A stretch of DNA of 64,000 nt from G963667675 sp965197565. GTDB lineage: Bacteria > Chloroflexota > Dehalococcoidia > Lucifugimonadales > UBA3495. Shown here one piece after another: positions 29,138 through 38,993 of this stretch; the stretch's first letter is position 1, and every line of letters starts with the position of its first letter. Location of the stretch: assembly GCA_965197565.1 (NCBI GenBank), contig CBDANK010000003.1:186001-250000 (forward strand). Direction: 5' to 3'. A program made the position numbers and the translations under genes. The notes beneath the pieces were generated by a model. The model was given only the letters and a program-made list of their open reading frames with translations, made no database searches and had not been told where the DNA came from.

Positions 29138-30104
29138 ATATCCGCACGCCCAAGTCCGCAGGATTCACAAGCTGGAGGTGGGAACGCCGCTCATCGCGCC
29201 ATCTTTTTCCAGCCGTGGCTTCCCCTACATATCGGACATCTGGGAGGAGTTTCGATACAAGCTGTATGGCGTATGCCTCGTTAGTGCCTTTGACGTGGCC
29301 GGTGGGCGTATCCCGGCGGACGTGACCGATATGGTCAACATTGTCATTCTGGACAGCGGCTTGTACGAGACCAATGAAGGTTGGATAGAATCCGGTGACC
29401 GGCACACGCCTTCTTCGGCCACCAAATGGACAAGAAAACAGCACCATGAAACCGTGAAGAGTATTGGTGAAGGCGGCAACGCCATGCTCGTCAACTTCGA
29501 CCACGTTGGCGCATTGGAAGACCAAAGCGAGAGAGCATCCGAAGACTTCTCCCTTGCGCTCCATGCAGCTTCTGACTTTCTCGTTAAACCCACTGATGCG
29601 ACAGAATGGGTCAACATTCCGAAGTTAAGCCAACACTTGGAGGCATTGAAGCAGTTTGACGCCATCGGGATTACTGCCCGTGAATTAGGCGGTTCCTTCT
29701 TGAAACGGTGCAGCTCCATAGTAACGCTGCGCGACCTGCTGAACGACGCTGGCCTGGACACGCCGATTCATGTGTTCGGGGCGATCAATCCCTACGAGGT
29801 TCTGGCCTACTTCTTTGGCGGTGCCGACATCTTCGATGGACTCAATTGGTTCCGGTTAACCTTCCGGTCCGATGGCTCGGTGCCGATTGACGAATCAGCG
29901 TTGGAAGATATGAAATGGAATCTGCCGGAAGCGAATCTCCATTCTGAAGAATGGACGAATAACCTGCGATTCTTATACCGCTTGCAGGAAGCATTGCAAG
30001 AGTACGCCTTAAACGGTAAGTTTGAGTCGTTGGTAGAAGAATTCCCGGTTGCCCGGCGGGCTGCGCGTATCGCCGAAATCGCCGGGGCAGAAATTCGGAA
30101 GTAG
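29127..30104 (+). CDS. cap10: TGT-like protein of a type IV CBASS (Cap10-like)
   Basis: A 325-residue TIM-barrel protein of the tRNA-guanine transglycosylase superfamily. The family's DSGGFQ base-pocket motif appears as DSGLYET (Asp76). The nucleophile region FDxxxPTR appears as IFDGLNWFR (Asp237), preceded by HVFGAINPYEVLAYFFGGA, which matches the TGT barrel strand. The C-terminal zinc site of TGT (CxCxxC...H) is absent; only Cys50 and Cys195 exist. So base chemistry may be kept but tRNA binding is probably lost. ATG 29127 lies inside the end of the QueC-like gene. In type IV CBASS this partner acts with the QueC-like protein. Confidence 0.83.
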   Translation: MEVEYPHAQVRRIHKLEVGTPLIAPSFSSRGFPYISDIWEEFRYKLYGVCLVSAFDVAGGRIPADVTDMVNIVILDSGLYETNEGWIESGDRHTPSSATKWTRKQHHETVKSIGEGGNAMLVNFDHVGALEDQSERASEDFSLALHAASDFLVKPTDATEWVNIPKLSQHLEALKQFDAIGITARELGGSFLKRCSSIVTLRDLLNDAGLDTPIHVFGAINPYEVLAYFFGGADIFDGLNWFRLTFRSDGSVPIDESALEDMKWNLPEANLHSEEWTNNLRFLYRLQEALQEYALNGKFESLVEEFPVARRAARIAEIAGAEIRK

Positions 30105-30115
30105 AGGAGCATGAA

Positions 30116-30994
30116 ATGGGCGGAAGTGGGGGTAGATTCGTTCCCTGGCCCAGACAACCCGCAAGCGATGACCAGATAAACGGATGGTTGCGAGACTGGC
30201 TGCGCGATTATAACGACCGTGACACGGAAGCGATTAACCGGCATGTTCAGGTCTTGCGCAATGCTTTGGAACAGGCCAACTACGATGTGCTGCCCACCAG
30301 GTTCGGCGGTTCGTTGAGTCGCCATACTTATGTGGATGGCCTGAGCGACGTGGATGTTCTTGCCAGGATCAATGACTCGACCTATTCGGGCCAAAGTCCA
30401 AGGGCCGTTATCCAAAGGATGGCGGAGTTGATCCAGCAGCGACTGCCCAATACAAAGGTCCGATACGGCGACTTGGCGATGACGGTTGAGTATTCCAACG
30501 GCATCGAAATTCAGGTGCTCCCGGCAATACGAACCAGAGCCGGTTATAGAATTGCTAACCCTACCCGTAACGAGTGGAGCGGCGTTATACATCCAGAGAG
30601 GTTCGCCCAAAAGCTCACTCAAGTGAACCAGGCTAAGCAAGGGCAGGCTATACCGGCCGTCAAGTTGACTAAGGCCCTTGCCCATCGTGTCATACGGAGC
30701 GACCGGGACAAGATTACCGGCTATCACATCGAATCTTTGGCCGTAGAGGCATTCAAGAACTACCGGGGACCTACCGACCTAAAGAGCATGCTAGGTCACC
30801 TAACGGACTACTCATCGACGGCGGTACAGCAGCCGATCAGGGACTCCACTGGCCAATCAAGGTACGTTGACGATTACATGAACGGCCAGGGAAGCGCCTC
30901 TCGTCAGAGGGCAGCAGCCAATTTCAGAAAGATGCGAGACAGCATCAATAACTGCAAGTCCCAGGCGGACATCGACAACCTCTTCGACATTTAG
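30116..30994 (+). CDS. CD-NTase (CBASS cyclic-oligonucleotide synthase)
   Basis: A 292-residue CD-NTase. The polymerase-beta fold motif GGSLSRHTYVDGLSDVDVLA gives the GS at 65-66 and the metal-binding Asp78 and Asp80. The third acidic residue is probably Glu131 in IEIQVLPAI. CD-NTases make a cyclic di- or trinucleotide on phage infection. The product cannot be read from sequence. The N-terminus MGGSGGRFVPW is unusually glycine-rich and exposed before the first helix. The gene starts 11 bases after the TGT-like gene behind GAGGAG and is followed 17 bases later by the SLOG gene. The frame is intact. Confidence 0.9.
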   Translation: MGGSGGRFVPWPRQPASDDQINGWLRDWLRDYNDRDTEAINRHVQVLRNALEQANYDVLPTRFGGSLSRHTYVDGLSDVDVLARINDSTYSGQSPRAVIQRMAELIQQRLPNTKVRYGDLAMTVEYSNGIEIQVLPAIRTRAGYRIANPTRNEWSGVIHPERFAQKLTQVNQAKQGQAIPAVKLTKALAHRVIRSDRDKITGYHIESLAVEAFKNYRGPTDLKSMLGHLTDYSSTAVQQPIRDSTGQSRYVDDYMNGQGSASRQRAAANFRKMRDSINNCKSQADIDNLFDI

Positions 30995-31011
30995 GCGGAG
31001 TCAACTGCCCA

Positions 31012-31854
31012 ATGAAAGGGAAGTTCATACTGATTAGCGGGAGCGCAAGCAATTCCTGCACTGAAGCCAAGTTAGATCTGGCCGTCGAGTTCGTCGAGCA
31101 TCTCGTTGGGGAAATTCTGCAACGCGGGGGAGGGTTGGTGATGCTGGCATCCGATGACTCAGCAACCCTAGACTCCAGAGGTGTACCACGAATTTTTGAC
31201 TGGGTAGCCCTGCGGGAAGTAGAACGGTACGTGGAGAGCACTACCGAAGGCCCCAGAAAGTGCGCACGGATAGTCATGCCCGACCATGTTGTGGAAAGCA
31301 GGCTAAGCGAAGGTAATTTGCGGACATTGAGCAATTTGCAGCAACGAGGTGTGTTAGAAGTTGAACGTATCAGGAGAGAGGAATATACCGGGGGGAGGTA
31401 CCGAGAGCTTCAAGTTGAGCTCGCCGACGCCATGGTGGCAGTAGGTGGAGGAAAGGGAACTTACAGCTGTGGTACGGATATGCTGGCTGCCGGAAAGCCG
31501 GTACTGCCCATTGACCTCAACGTCGGGGCACTTTCGGGGGACAGGGATGGCGCCCTTCTTCTGCATCGGGAATTGATGGGCGACCCTGCCCGCTTCTTCC
31601 CCGGCAATCACGAAACTGTCATGGACCGGCTGGACACGTTAACTTTGGAGCGTGAGATACACCATGTTTCCGCCGTTGCACAAAGGGCCGCAGAGTTTCT
31701 GGCCTCGGAGCTGCCGGTGGAAGCGCAGACGCCGGCAGAGCCAGCACCCCGGTCACGCATACGCAGATTCTTCAGCTATGTCCACAATGCCGTAAGCAAC
31801 TTCGTAACGTGGGTCGGGCTGGCCAGGGCCATTGAGTTCTTGAGGGGTTTGTAA
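31012..31854 (+). CDS. SLOG-domain putative CBASS effector with hydrophobic C-terminal helix
   Basis: A 280-residue protein. Residues 1-200 have the Rossmann-like SLOG/LOG signature: ISGSAS at 8-13, GGGLVML at 39-45, AVGGGKGTY at 143-151 and GKPVLPI at 161-167. SLOG domains bind nucleotide-derived signals, including cyclic nucleotides in defence systems. After a proline-rich linker (VEAQTPAEPAPRSR, 236-249) comes a 31-residue stretch rich in Phe, Val and Trp (RRFFSYVHNAVSNFVTWVGL), likely amphipathic or membrane-seeking. I infer a sensor that reads the cyclase product and perturbs the membrane or an unknown partner. No TIR, nuclease or protease domain is visible, so the killing activity is unassigned. 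Confidence 0.72.
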   Translation: MKGKFILISGSASNSCTEAKLDLAVEFVEHLVGEILQRGGGLVMLASDDSATLDSRGVPRIFDWVALREVERYVESTTEGPRKCARIVMPDHVVESRLSEGNLRTLSNLQQRGVLEVERIRREEYTGGRYRELQVELADAMVAVGGGKGTYSCGTDMLAAGKPVLPIDLNVGALSGDRDGALLLHRELMGDPARFFPGNHETVMDRLDTLTLEREIHHVSAVAQRAAEFLASELPVEAQTPAEPAPRSRIRRFFSYVHNAVSNFVTWVGLARAIEFLRGL

Positions 31855-31921
31855 CTCCACTGTCTTGATTCGATCGGAGCGGGTGGAATGCTACTGCAAC
31901 GCCATCCACATCTCGAAGATG

Positions 31922-31985
31922 GTTCTGCCTACCGTCAACTTAGGCCCACCAAGCCATACAAAATCAAGAACCTTCACGTTGAGCT
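31922..31985 (+). repeat. Dispersed intergenic repeat, copy D
   Basis: Contains CCATACAAAATCAAGAACCT, the core of copies A and B, preceded by TCTGCCTACCGTCAACTTAG as in copy F. The stretch 31986-32152 has no gene. Confidence 0.55.
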
Positions 31986-32152
31986 TTAGGCTGACGCTGT
32001 AATCAAAGCAAGCTTTAGTGCAGTTCGTGCGGCAGCTACACCCTACTTCTCCCAGTACAGTCAGGGTATCCTCAATTCTTATTGCAGTTAGCAGCTTTGC
32101 AATTTAGGTAGTTGCATTTCACCGGACTGTTCGCTTTCAGCGGGATAGGTTT

Positions 32153-33810
32153 CAATTGAGCCTGTCTCAGAAGTCTGTGAGAAAGCCTGGGTGTAGACTG
32201 TAGAGCAACACCGGGAGAGGAGCGAATCGGGATGCCTCTTCGAGATATGGACCGGGAGCAGATGTGGTTGTTGCCGCCGTCCCTTGACGAGCTGTTGCCG
32301 CAGGATCATCCAGCCAGGTTTGTGGCGGAGATCGTCGACGCCTTGAACAAGGAGGACTGGTCAGAGCTTGGCGTGGACATAGATGGCGATTCCATGGGAG
32401 CGCCAGCGTACCATCCCCGTGCATTATTGAGCGTATGGCTATACGGGTTCATGAGCGGTGTGCGCTCGTGCCGGAAGCTGGAGGTAGCCTGCCGGGACCA
32501 AATACCGTATCTTTGGCTGACCGGGTGGCAGCACCCCGACCACAACACCCTGTGGCGGTTCTACAAAGATCACCGGCAGTCCATGAGGAAGCTGTTCGAG
32601 CGAACGGTGCGGACGGCGGTGGCCATGGAGTTGGTGGACCTGGCGATCCAGGCGGTGGATGGGACGAAGGTATCCTCCAACGCCTCGGTGAACAGGAGCT
32701 ACGATGCTGCGGGACTGAGAGGGCTGCTGGAGCGTCTGGAGCGGGCAATAGTCGACCTTGAGGCTCAGAACGAGAAGGGAGAAGACGCTGCTGCTACCCG
32801 CCTGCCTGAGGAATTGGCCAACAAGAAGGTTCTGAGAGAGCAGGTGAGGCTGACGATGGCCGGCCTCGCCAGTCAGAAACGCCATAGTCGCATCAACCTG
32901 ACTGACCCAGAGGCCCGAGTGATGAAGGGTAGGCATGGTGGTATCGTGGCTGGATACAACGCCCAAGCGATGGTCTCGGCTACGAAGACGGAAGAGGGAA
33001 CATCCGGCATGTTGGTCACCGCAGTGGACGTGGTAGATGAAGTCAATGACAATGCCCTGTTGACGCCTATGATGGAGCAGGCCGAGGAGACGACGGGGAC
33101 GAAATCGCAGATGACATTGGCTGACGCCGGATACTTCGCTGCCAGCCACCTGACGGAGTGCGACCGTCGCGGTCAGCAGGTGGTGGTGCCGGAGGCACGG
33201 CAACGGTTCCTCAAAGACCCATATCACAAGGACAGATTCACCTATGACGAGCACAGTGACAGCTTCAAGTGTCCCCAGGGGCAGACACTCACGTTCGTCC
33301 GGATACAACATGTGAACGGAGTCCCATTGCGAGTGTACCGGGCTGCAGGTGCTGTCTGCCAGGCGTGCCCAGCCCTCAGAGCATGCACCAAAGCCAAGGA
33401 GATCGGGCGAAGCCTGGCCATTGGCCCCCACGATGAAGCGCTACGACGCCATCGCGCCTGGATGTCCACCGCGGACGCCAAAGAAGGTCACAAGCTGAGA
33501 AAGCAGCTGGTCGAGCCGGTTTTCGGAATCATCAAGGAGCAACAGGGCGCACGGAGATTCCTGCTGCGCGGCCTCTCCAATGTGACGGCCGAGTGGACCC
33601 TCCTGGTCACCGCCTTCAACTTGCGCACACTTTGGTTGGAAGGTGTGGAGTTCCGCCGTCCATCTTCAGCCTTCCACCTGACGGACCCGGACCTCGTCCC
33701 GTCACACGTTTCATGAACTGAGGCTAATTGTCTATTCGCCCCTTTCGTTTGACCTGAACTTCGGGCCGGATCAAACTCACAACAATGACCTTCTGAGACA
33801 GGCTCAATTG
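32153..33810 (+). mobile_element. IS1182-family element
   Basis: Inverted ends CAATTGAGCCTGTCTCAGAAG in parts: TTGAGCCTGTCTCAGAAG at 32156-32173 and its inverse at 33790-33807, extended by AATTG on both sides. One intact transposase gene. Confidence 0.88.
32232..33716 (+). CDS. IS1182-family transposase
   Basis: An intact 494-residue transposase. The N-terminal domain has LPPSLDELLPQDHPARFVAE and LLSVWLYGFMSGVRSCRKLE. The DDE core shows LAIQAVDGTKVSSNASVNRS (Asp), TLADAGYFAASHLTECDRRG (Asp) and KQLVEPVFGIIKEQQGARRF (Glu). A zinc-like CQACPALRAC cluster precedes the final Glu. ATG 32232 follows GAGAGGAGC. Probably active. Confidence 0.93.
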   Translation: MPLRDMDREQMWLLPPSLDELLPQDHPARFVAEIVDALNKEDWSELGVDIDGDSMGAPAYHPRALLSVWLYGFMSGVRSCRKLEVACRDQIPYLWLTGWQHPDHNTLWRFYKDHRQSMRKLFERTVRTAVAMELVDLAIQAVDGTKVSSNASVNRSYDAAGLRGLLERLERAIVDLEAQNEKGEDAAATRLPEELANKKVLREQVRLTMAGLASQKRHSRINLTDPEARVMKGRHGGIVAGYNAQAMVSATKTEEGTSGMLVTAVDVVDEVNDNALLTPMMEQAEETTGTKSQMTLADAGYFAASHLTECDRRGQQVVVPEARQRFLKDPYHKDRFTYDEHSDSFKCPQGQTLTFVRIQHVNGVPLRVYRAAGAVCQACPALRACTKAKEIGRSLAIGPHDEALRRHRAWMSTADAKEGHKLRKQLVEPVFGIIKEQQGARRFLLRGLSNVTAEWTLLVTAFNLRTLWLEGVEFRRPSSAFHLTDPDLVPSHVS

Positions 33811-34006
33811 GGAATTATAAAGTATTTTGGCCAAAGGCTCAGAGTAGGCTTCCAAGTTCTACGACTCCAGACCAGCTTCAAGCATCATCACGCCGGCTAG
33901 GCGCCAAGCCATTCAGCCAACCTTCCCCATCATCCCCTGGAGTCGCCAAAATCTTCGTCGTTCAGTGTGGGGTCGGCATCCACGGCCAGAGCGATGCCAT
34001 TGCCCA

Positions 34007-34501
34007 TCAATAGGCCAGTGAACGCCGGTCCGGCAAAGTAGTCCCTCCGGGTAATTGGAAAACTGGTTTCCATAGCCATCTCCCTCCCTGTACCTCATGG
34101 TGACGCTTCATATTCCGGGCTGCAGGTCCGAAAAACGTCACAGGCCTGGCAGACAGGTCAACCTGGGCCTTCCACCCTGCCGCCAGCCCTACCCTACAAG
34201 CAAACGCAACCGCCAGCCACTTGTGGTTGGCAAGCGCCCGCTTGGACCGCAGGGGTTGGTCGCAGACGCGGCAGGCGTTGTCGATGAGTTCCCGCACTTC
34301 CGCCTCAAGCCGGCGGACTTCCAGCAGCAGCCCCCGCGCTTCCCCAACTTTTATCAGGCAACCGGCCGTGCTGCTGGGCCGGCGACCGAAGTGGACCCGA
34401 GCTCCGCCAACCGTTTTGAACCGCTCTCCGCAGTGAAAGCACACCCAGCCGTCCGGCGGCATCCTGTAGGTCTCTTGGGCCATTTGCTCAATAATCCTCA
34501 C
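34007..34501 (-). CDS. Zinc-finger protein, phage or plasmid-like
   Basis: A 164-codon frame starting at GTG 34501. A C2H2-like finger is visible as WVCFHCGERFKTVGGARVHF near residues 19-38, and a second Cys pair CRVCDQPLRSKRALANH at about 77-93. Between them is a leucine-rich helix (LLLEVRRLEAEVRELID). Such short zinc-finger proteins are common in phage and mobile islands. The last 60 residues look less conserved and may be a frameshifted tail. Function unknown; DNA binding is likely. The flanks 33811-34006 and 34502-34779 show nothing else. Confidence 0.5.
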   Translation of the reverse strand: MRIIEQMAQETYRMPPDGWVCFHCGERFKTVGGARVHFGRRPSSTAGCLIKVGEARGLLLEVRRLEAEVRELIDNACRVCDQPLRSKRALANHKWLAVAFACRVGLAAGWKAQVDLSARPVTFFGPAARNMKRHHEVQGGRWLWKPVFQLPGGTTLPDRRSLAY

Positions 34502-34779
34502 GTCCGAATTTTGCGCAATCGCGTCTGCGGCGGAAATAATTTTATAATATTATGGGGTAAACCCATTTCTGCATAAATGAAAAAGCCGAAAACTGGTCAA
34601 ATAACTGGTTGTCCCTCAGATACGACAGAACCAGAAAACGGGGGGGTAAAACCACTATTTGACCAAGACCGTTTTTGAGTAAATCAAACGGCGGATTCTC
34701 CCCTCTGATTCGTATCTGGCGACCAAGGATTCGATGCCGGCAGCCAGCCCCCGGATTCCCTGCAAAATAACTCGGTGAT

Positions 34780-35061
34780 TTAGCCCTTCCGATTTCGTTT
34801 TCTCCTGCTGTCCCGCTTCTTGGGGTCCCGCTGGAGTACCCCTTTCCTCAGCGCCTTGGCCGGCCCCGTCAGCAAGCCTTTCCGCCGCTGCAACCATTTG
34901 TCGTACCGCAGGACCGCCGCCAAGAATAGGCCGGACCCCAGCGGCCAAGCGAGGTAAAACCCGACCCCCGGAATCAACATGAAGAACGGGGACAGCGCCA
35001 ACCCCACGGTCCCGCTCATGTCCCTACGGCCCAGGACCGTAACGGCCCGCTTGACCCGCAC
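34780..35061 (-). CDS. Small hypothetical membrane protein
   Basis: A 93-residue protein with a hydrophobic hairpin, TVGLALSPFFMLIPGVGFYL then AWPLGSGLFLAAVL (about residues 17-51), followed by a strongly basic tail ending KKRDSRRKRNRKG. Two membrane segments with a cytoplasmic basic end are likely. I do not recognise a family. It belongs to the same mobile-island remnant as the zinc-finger gene; whether it is expressed is unknown. Confidence 0.4.
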   Translation of the reverse strand: MRVKRAVTVLGRRDMSGTVGLALSPFFMLIPGVGFYLAWPLGSGLFLAAVLRYDKWLQRRKGLLTGPAKALRKGVLQRDPKKRDSRRKRNRKG

Positions 35062-35182
35062 CCTGGTGATTCATATCTTCATTCCGGCCCTCGTCGGCGT
35101 GGTCCAACAGCCACAGTCCCCGCCCCGCTCATTTATCTCTGCAGCGGCGGCAAACGCCAACAGCACCCTATCCTGCCCACCC

Positions 35183-35290
35183 GGTTTTGTTCCAATATTC
35201 GGGTTTCCGTTCCAAAAAGACGAAATCCGCTTGCTGCGGCCCGCAAGGACTCTCCAGACCCTAAGGGCAGAGGGGACCCTGAATCCTCCT
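35183..35290. repeat. Second copy of the 5441-5549 repeat
   Basis: GTTCCAATATTCGGGTTTCC, then GTTCCAAAAAGACGAAATCC and CGCAAGGACTCTCCAGACCC repeat the left locus with scattered changes. The end motif is more decayed here (GGCAGAGGGGACC for GGCAAACGGAACC). Confidence 0.6.
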
Positions 35291-35402
35291 GTGGGGGTAG
35301 CTGATGACGTGGGAACCTGAAAATCAGGGAATCCGGGTTGGCTGAGTCTGGCCGGCCCAGGGACTCTACCTGGATGACGGCGGCCGCCAGCGGCCGCTCC
35401 TC

Positions 35403-35609
35403 TTGAAGATCGAAGAAGATGCGCCGCCGGGGACTCCGGCGTATGGATATGTCATGGGTACGGCCAAGGGGTTCCGCATCCGGCAGCGCCGGGACACTGA
35501 GCGTATCCTGGCCGCGGCCTACCGGCGGTATAGGCGGGCGCAGTTGGCGGAGTTGACTGGGCGCTTCAAATCAGCGGCGGGCGCCCGCGCCGGCTGCTGC
35601 GGGAGACGC

Positions 35610-35612
<3 letters not shown>
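35403..35612 (+). CDS. Short hypothetical protein next to an IS630
   Basis: A 69-codon frame, rich in Arg and Ala (RIRQRRDTERILAAAYRRYR), ending in a TAG formed at the IS630 insertion site (TA at 35610-35611). It may be the N-terminal part of a longer gene cut by the IS or simply an open frame in GC-rich DNA. Weak support. Confidence 0.25.
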
Positions 35613-36838
<1,226 letters not shown>

Positions 36839-37559
36839 GGGCCGAGGTGGAAAGAGAAGATGCCGAAACCGGGGCCGGTTTTCCCAGGAAACTTCCCATA
36901 GGAGCAACGGAAAATGGTTAAAGGCGGACTCATGGCATGCCCCGGACTGCGCCTGCGGGGCGTTGCTCCAACATCTCAATTTCTCAATCAACACCAAAAG
37001 AAGGCGACGCCACCGGGTCGGCCGGTTGTCCGGCGCAGCTCCCCAGTACGATCAGGACCATCTACTATCGTCCAAGCGAGGTTCCAATTCCCGAAACCGG
37101 CTTCTCCCCAACTGTCCGCAGAATCAAGCTGGAGCCCAATCGCACTGGTTGAGGAGTGAGACGGGGGTCCGGGGAGTTGTGAGGTTGTCCTCAGTCTGAC
37201 CTTGCCCGCCGGCTTGGGCGCCTCCAGGGCTCATCTAACTCAGGTCCTGGACCTGCTGCATCTCGAGCCAGGGGCGCAAGCGTGATTCTTACCCGCGGCG
37301 GCCCCATTGAGAGGGACCGAAGCTGGGAATCAACGTTTTGCGGTCTCTGTGCAGACTACCACCGGACCGGCAAGGAGGGTGGTTGGAGGAGCATGCCCTC
37401 AGACGATCGAATTGAACGGTTCGATTCTTCTCAGCTGGGCCTCGCCCTGACTCAACTGGTCGGCCTGCTCAAGGGTGACCTTGCGGACTCGGTCTCCCAT
37501 GGGAAAGTAGAGACCAATCCACCTGTCGGACTGTCCCTTCGATCCTCGCTTCTAGCTGA
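36839..37559. other. Region without recognisable gene
   Basis: About 720 bases with no convincing reading frame on either strand, no repeat shared with the rest of the window and no RNA gene that I can see. It lies between the IS630 copy and decayed gene fragments and is probably degraded coding DNA. Confidence 0.5.
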
Positions 37560-37878
37560 GACTACCCTCATCCTGCATCAGGAAGTGAGTGTCGGTCTCG
37601 TCAGTTATCTCGAGCCCAGCCTCTTGTAGAACGTCACCGCCCGGGCGTTCACTTTCAGCACTCCAAGTCTTACCGGCAGGCCCAGACTATTCCGTCCACC
37701 CCATGGCACCACTGCCTTGCTGTCCCAGTCCGCCGCCGAGAGCAAGTGACTCACTTCCTCGATGGTGTTTGGGAAGACCACGGCCCCGGGTTCGATGCCG
37801 TCGACGGCAAACCTACTGAGGCCCGGCCCGTGAGTAATCCTACGGTTGCGAGGGATCCGATCGATCTCCCACTGCAGG
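37560..37878 (-). pseudogene. Fused fragments of an FAD-linked oxidase and a GNAT acetyltransferase
   Basis: From 37878 downward the minus strand reads LQWEIDRIPRNRRITHGPGL, VDGIEPGAVVFPNTIEEVSH and AVVPWGG, the N-terminal FAD-binding region of glycolate-oxidase-type enzymes, but no start codon is in place. The same frame runs straight into LGVLKVNARAVTFYKRLG, the C-terminal helix and strand of a GNAT acetyltransferase. A one-base loss near 37613 is followed by EITDETDTHFLMQDEG in another frame. Both parts are incomplete, so this is a deletion junction of two dead genes. Confidence 0.65.
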
Positions 37879-37925
37879 GAGTGAGGGGTGGCTATGATGT
37901 TATACGGAAGCTTGGCGGATCCGGG

Positions 37926-38840
37926 CTAGGAGCCGGACAGCCACTCCCTGAGTGCCCGGATGTGGTCGGGTCTCGTGCCGCAGCACCCTCCAATTATCCG
38001 CGCCCCCTGCTCACTCCACCCCTTGGCGTATTTCAGGTACTGCTGTGGGTCCAGGGCATTTGCCTTGGGGGTTGGGCCGCCGTGGCCGGGGAAATGGGCG
38101 TAGGCGCCGAAGGTTCCCGACCAATTCTTCTTGACTATCTCCAGCCCGGGCCCCGTGTCGTCCACCGGCGTGTGCATTATGAATACCGATGCGATGTCCT
38201 TGTCCTTGATGGCGTCCATGGCGTCTTGAAGGGTCTCGCTTCCATGCCTGTCTTGGATGCCCAGGTAAAGCCCGTCTCCATCCCGGACCAAGGAGAGCCC
38301 GACCCACACCGGGAGACCCAACTCCGCTGCCGCTTCTATCACCGCCAGCGTGTCTGATATCCGGACCAACATCTCGCCCACCGCCACGTCCGGGCCGCCT
38401 TTGGCCAGCTCTCCTAGCTGCTCCCGGTAGGTCTCTAGAGCTTTCCCATAGGGCACCGGAACTTCCGCGTGTGCCTTGGGAGCCATCGTAGATACGGAGG
38501 CCGCAATGACCACCGAGTCCTCTGTCCCGGCGTTTCTCCTTGCCTGTACCGCCGCTTCGATTCCCAGCTTGTTGGCCTCGGCTACCTTGTGCTCGAGGCC
38601 GCCCTCTTCCAGCATGTCACGCCCTGTGCCAAAGGTGTTTGTGATGATAATCTCGGCGCCCGCTTCTATGTATTCCTGATGAATATCCCTCACCAACTCG
38701 GGATGGGTGAGCATCGGACCGCCCGACCACGTGGTGGGGCTTGCCAGCCCCCGCCTCTCGAACTCCGAGCCCATACCCCCGTCCATCAAGATCGTCTCCC
38801 CCGCTGCCAGGCGGCCCCGCAGTTTCTCAAAGTTGCTCAT
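37926..38840 (-). CDS. Homocysteine S-methyltransferase family protein
   Basis: A 304-residue TIM-barrel protein of the betaine/S-methylmethionine:homocysteine methyltransferase family. The start ILMDGGMGSEFERRG, the ITNTFGTGRDML segment and the zinc-binding GGCCGTRPDHIRALRE (Cys286, Cys287) are typical. The family's third zinc cysteine, normally in a NCxxP-like motif after strand 6, is replaced by FIMHTPVDD (His223). Zinc could still be held by His plus two Cys, or activity may differ. ATG 38840 follows AGGAG. It is isolated between decayed genes and an IS remnant. Involvement in methionine or demethylation metabolism is inferred from the family. Confidence 0.85.
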   Translation of the reverse strand: MSNFEKLRGRLAAGETILMDGGMGSEFERRGLASPTTWSGGPMLTHPELVRDIHQEYIEAGAEIIITNTFGTGRDMLEEGGLEHKVAEANKLGIEAAVQARRNAGTEDSVVIAASVSTMAPKAHAEVPVPYGKALETYREQLGELAKGGPDVAVGEMLVRISDTLAVIEAAAELGLPVWVGLSLVRDGDGLYLGIQDRHGSETLQDAMDAIKDKDIASVFIMHTPVDDTGPGLEIVKKNWSGTFGAYAHFPGHGGPTPKANALDPQQYLKYAKGWSEQGARIIGGCCGTRPDHIRALREWLSGS

Positions 38841-38993
38841 GTTTCTCTCCTGGTGAAATCCGAATTTGCCGTTCCATCCGGGCCCTAGACATAGATCCCA
38901 GAGGCTTGGGGCACGGGCTTATGTAACCCCTGTATGTGTTAGGTAATTCGCTAGTAGATTTGGTATCAATCACATACCGATCTGGAGGCGAGA

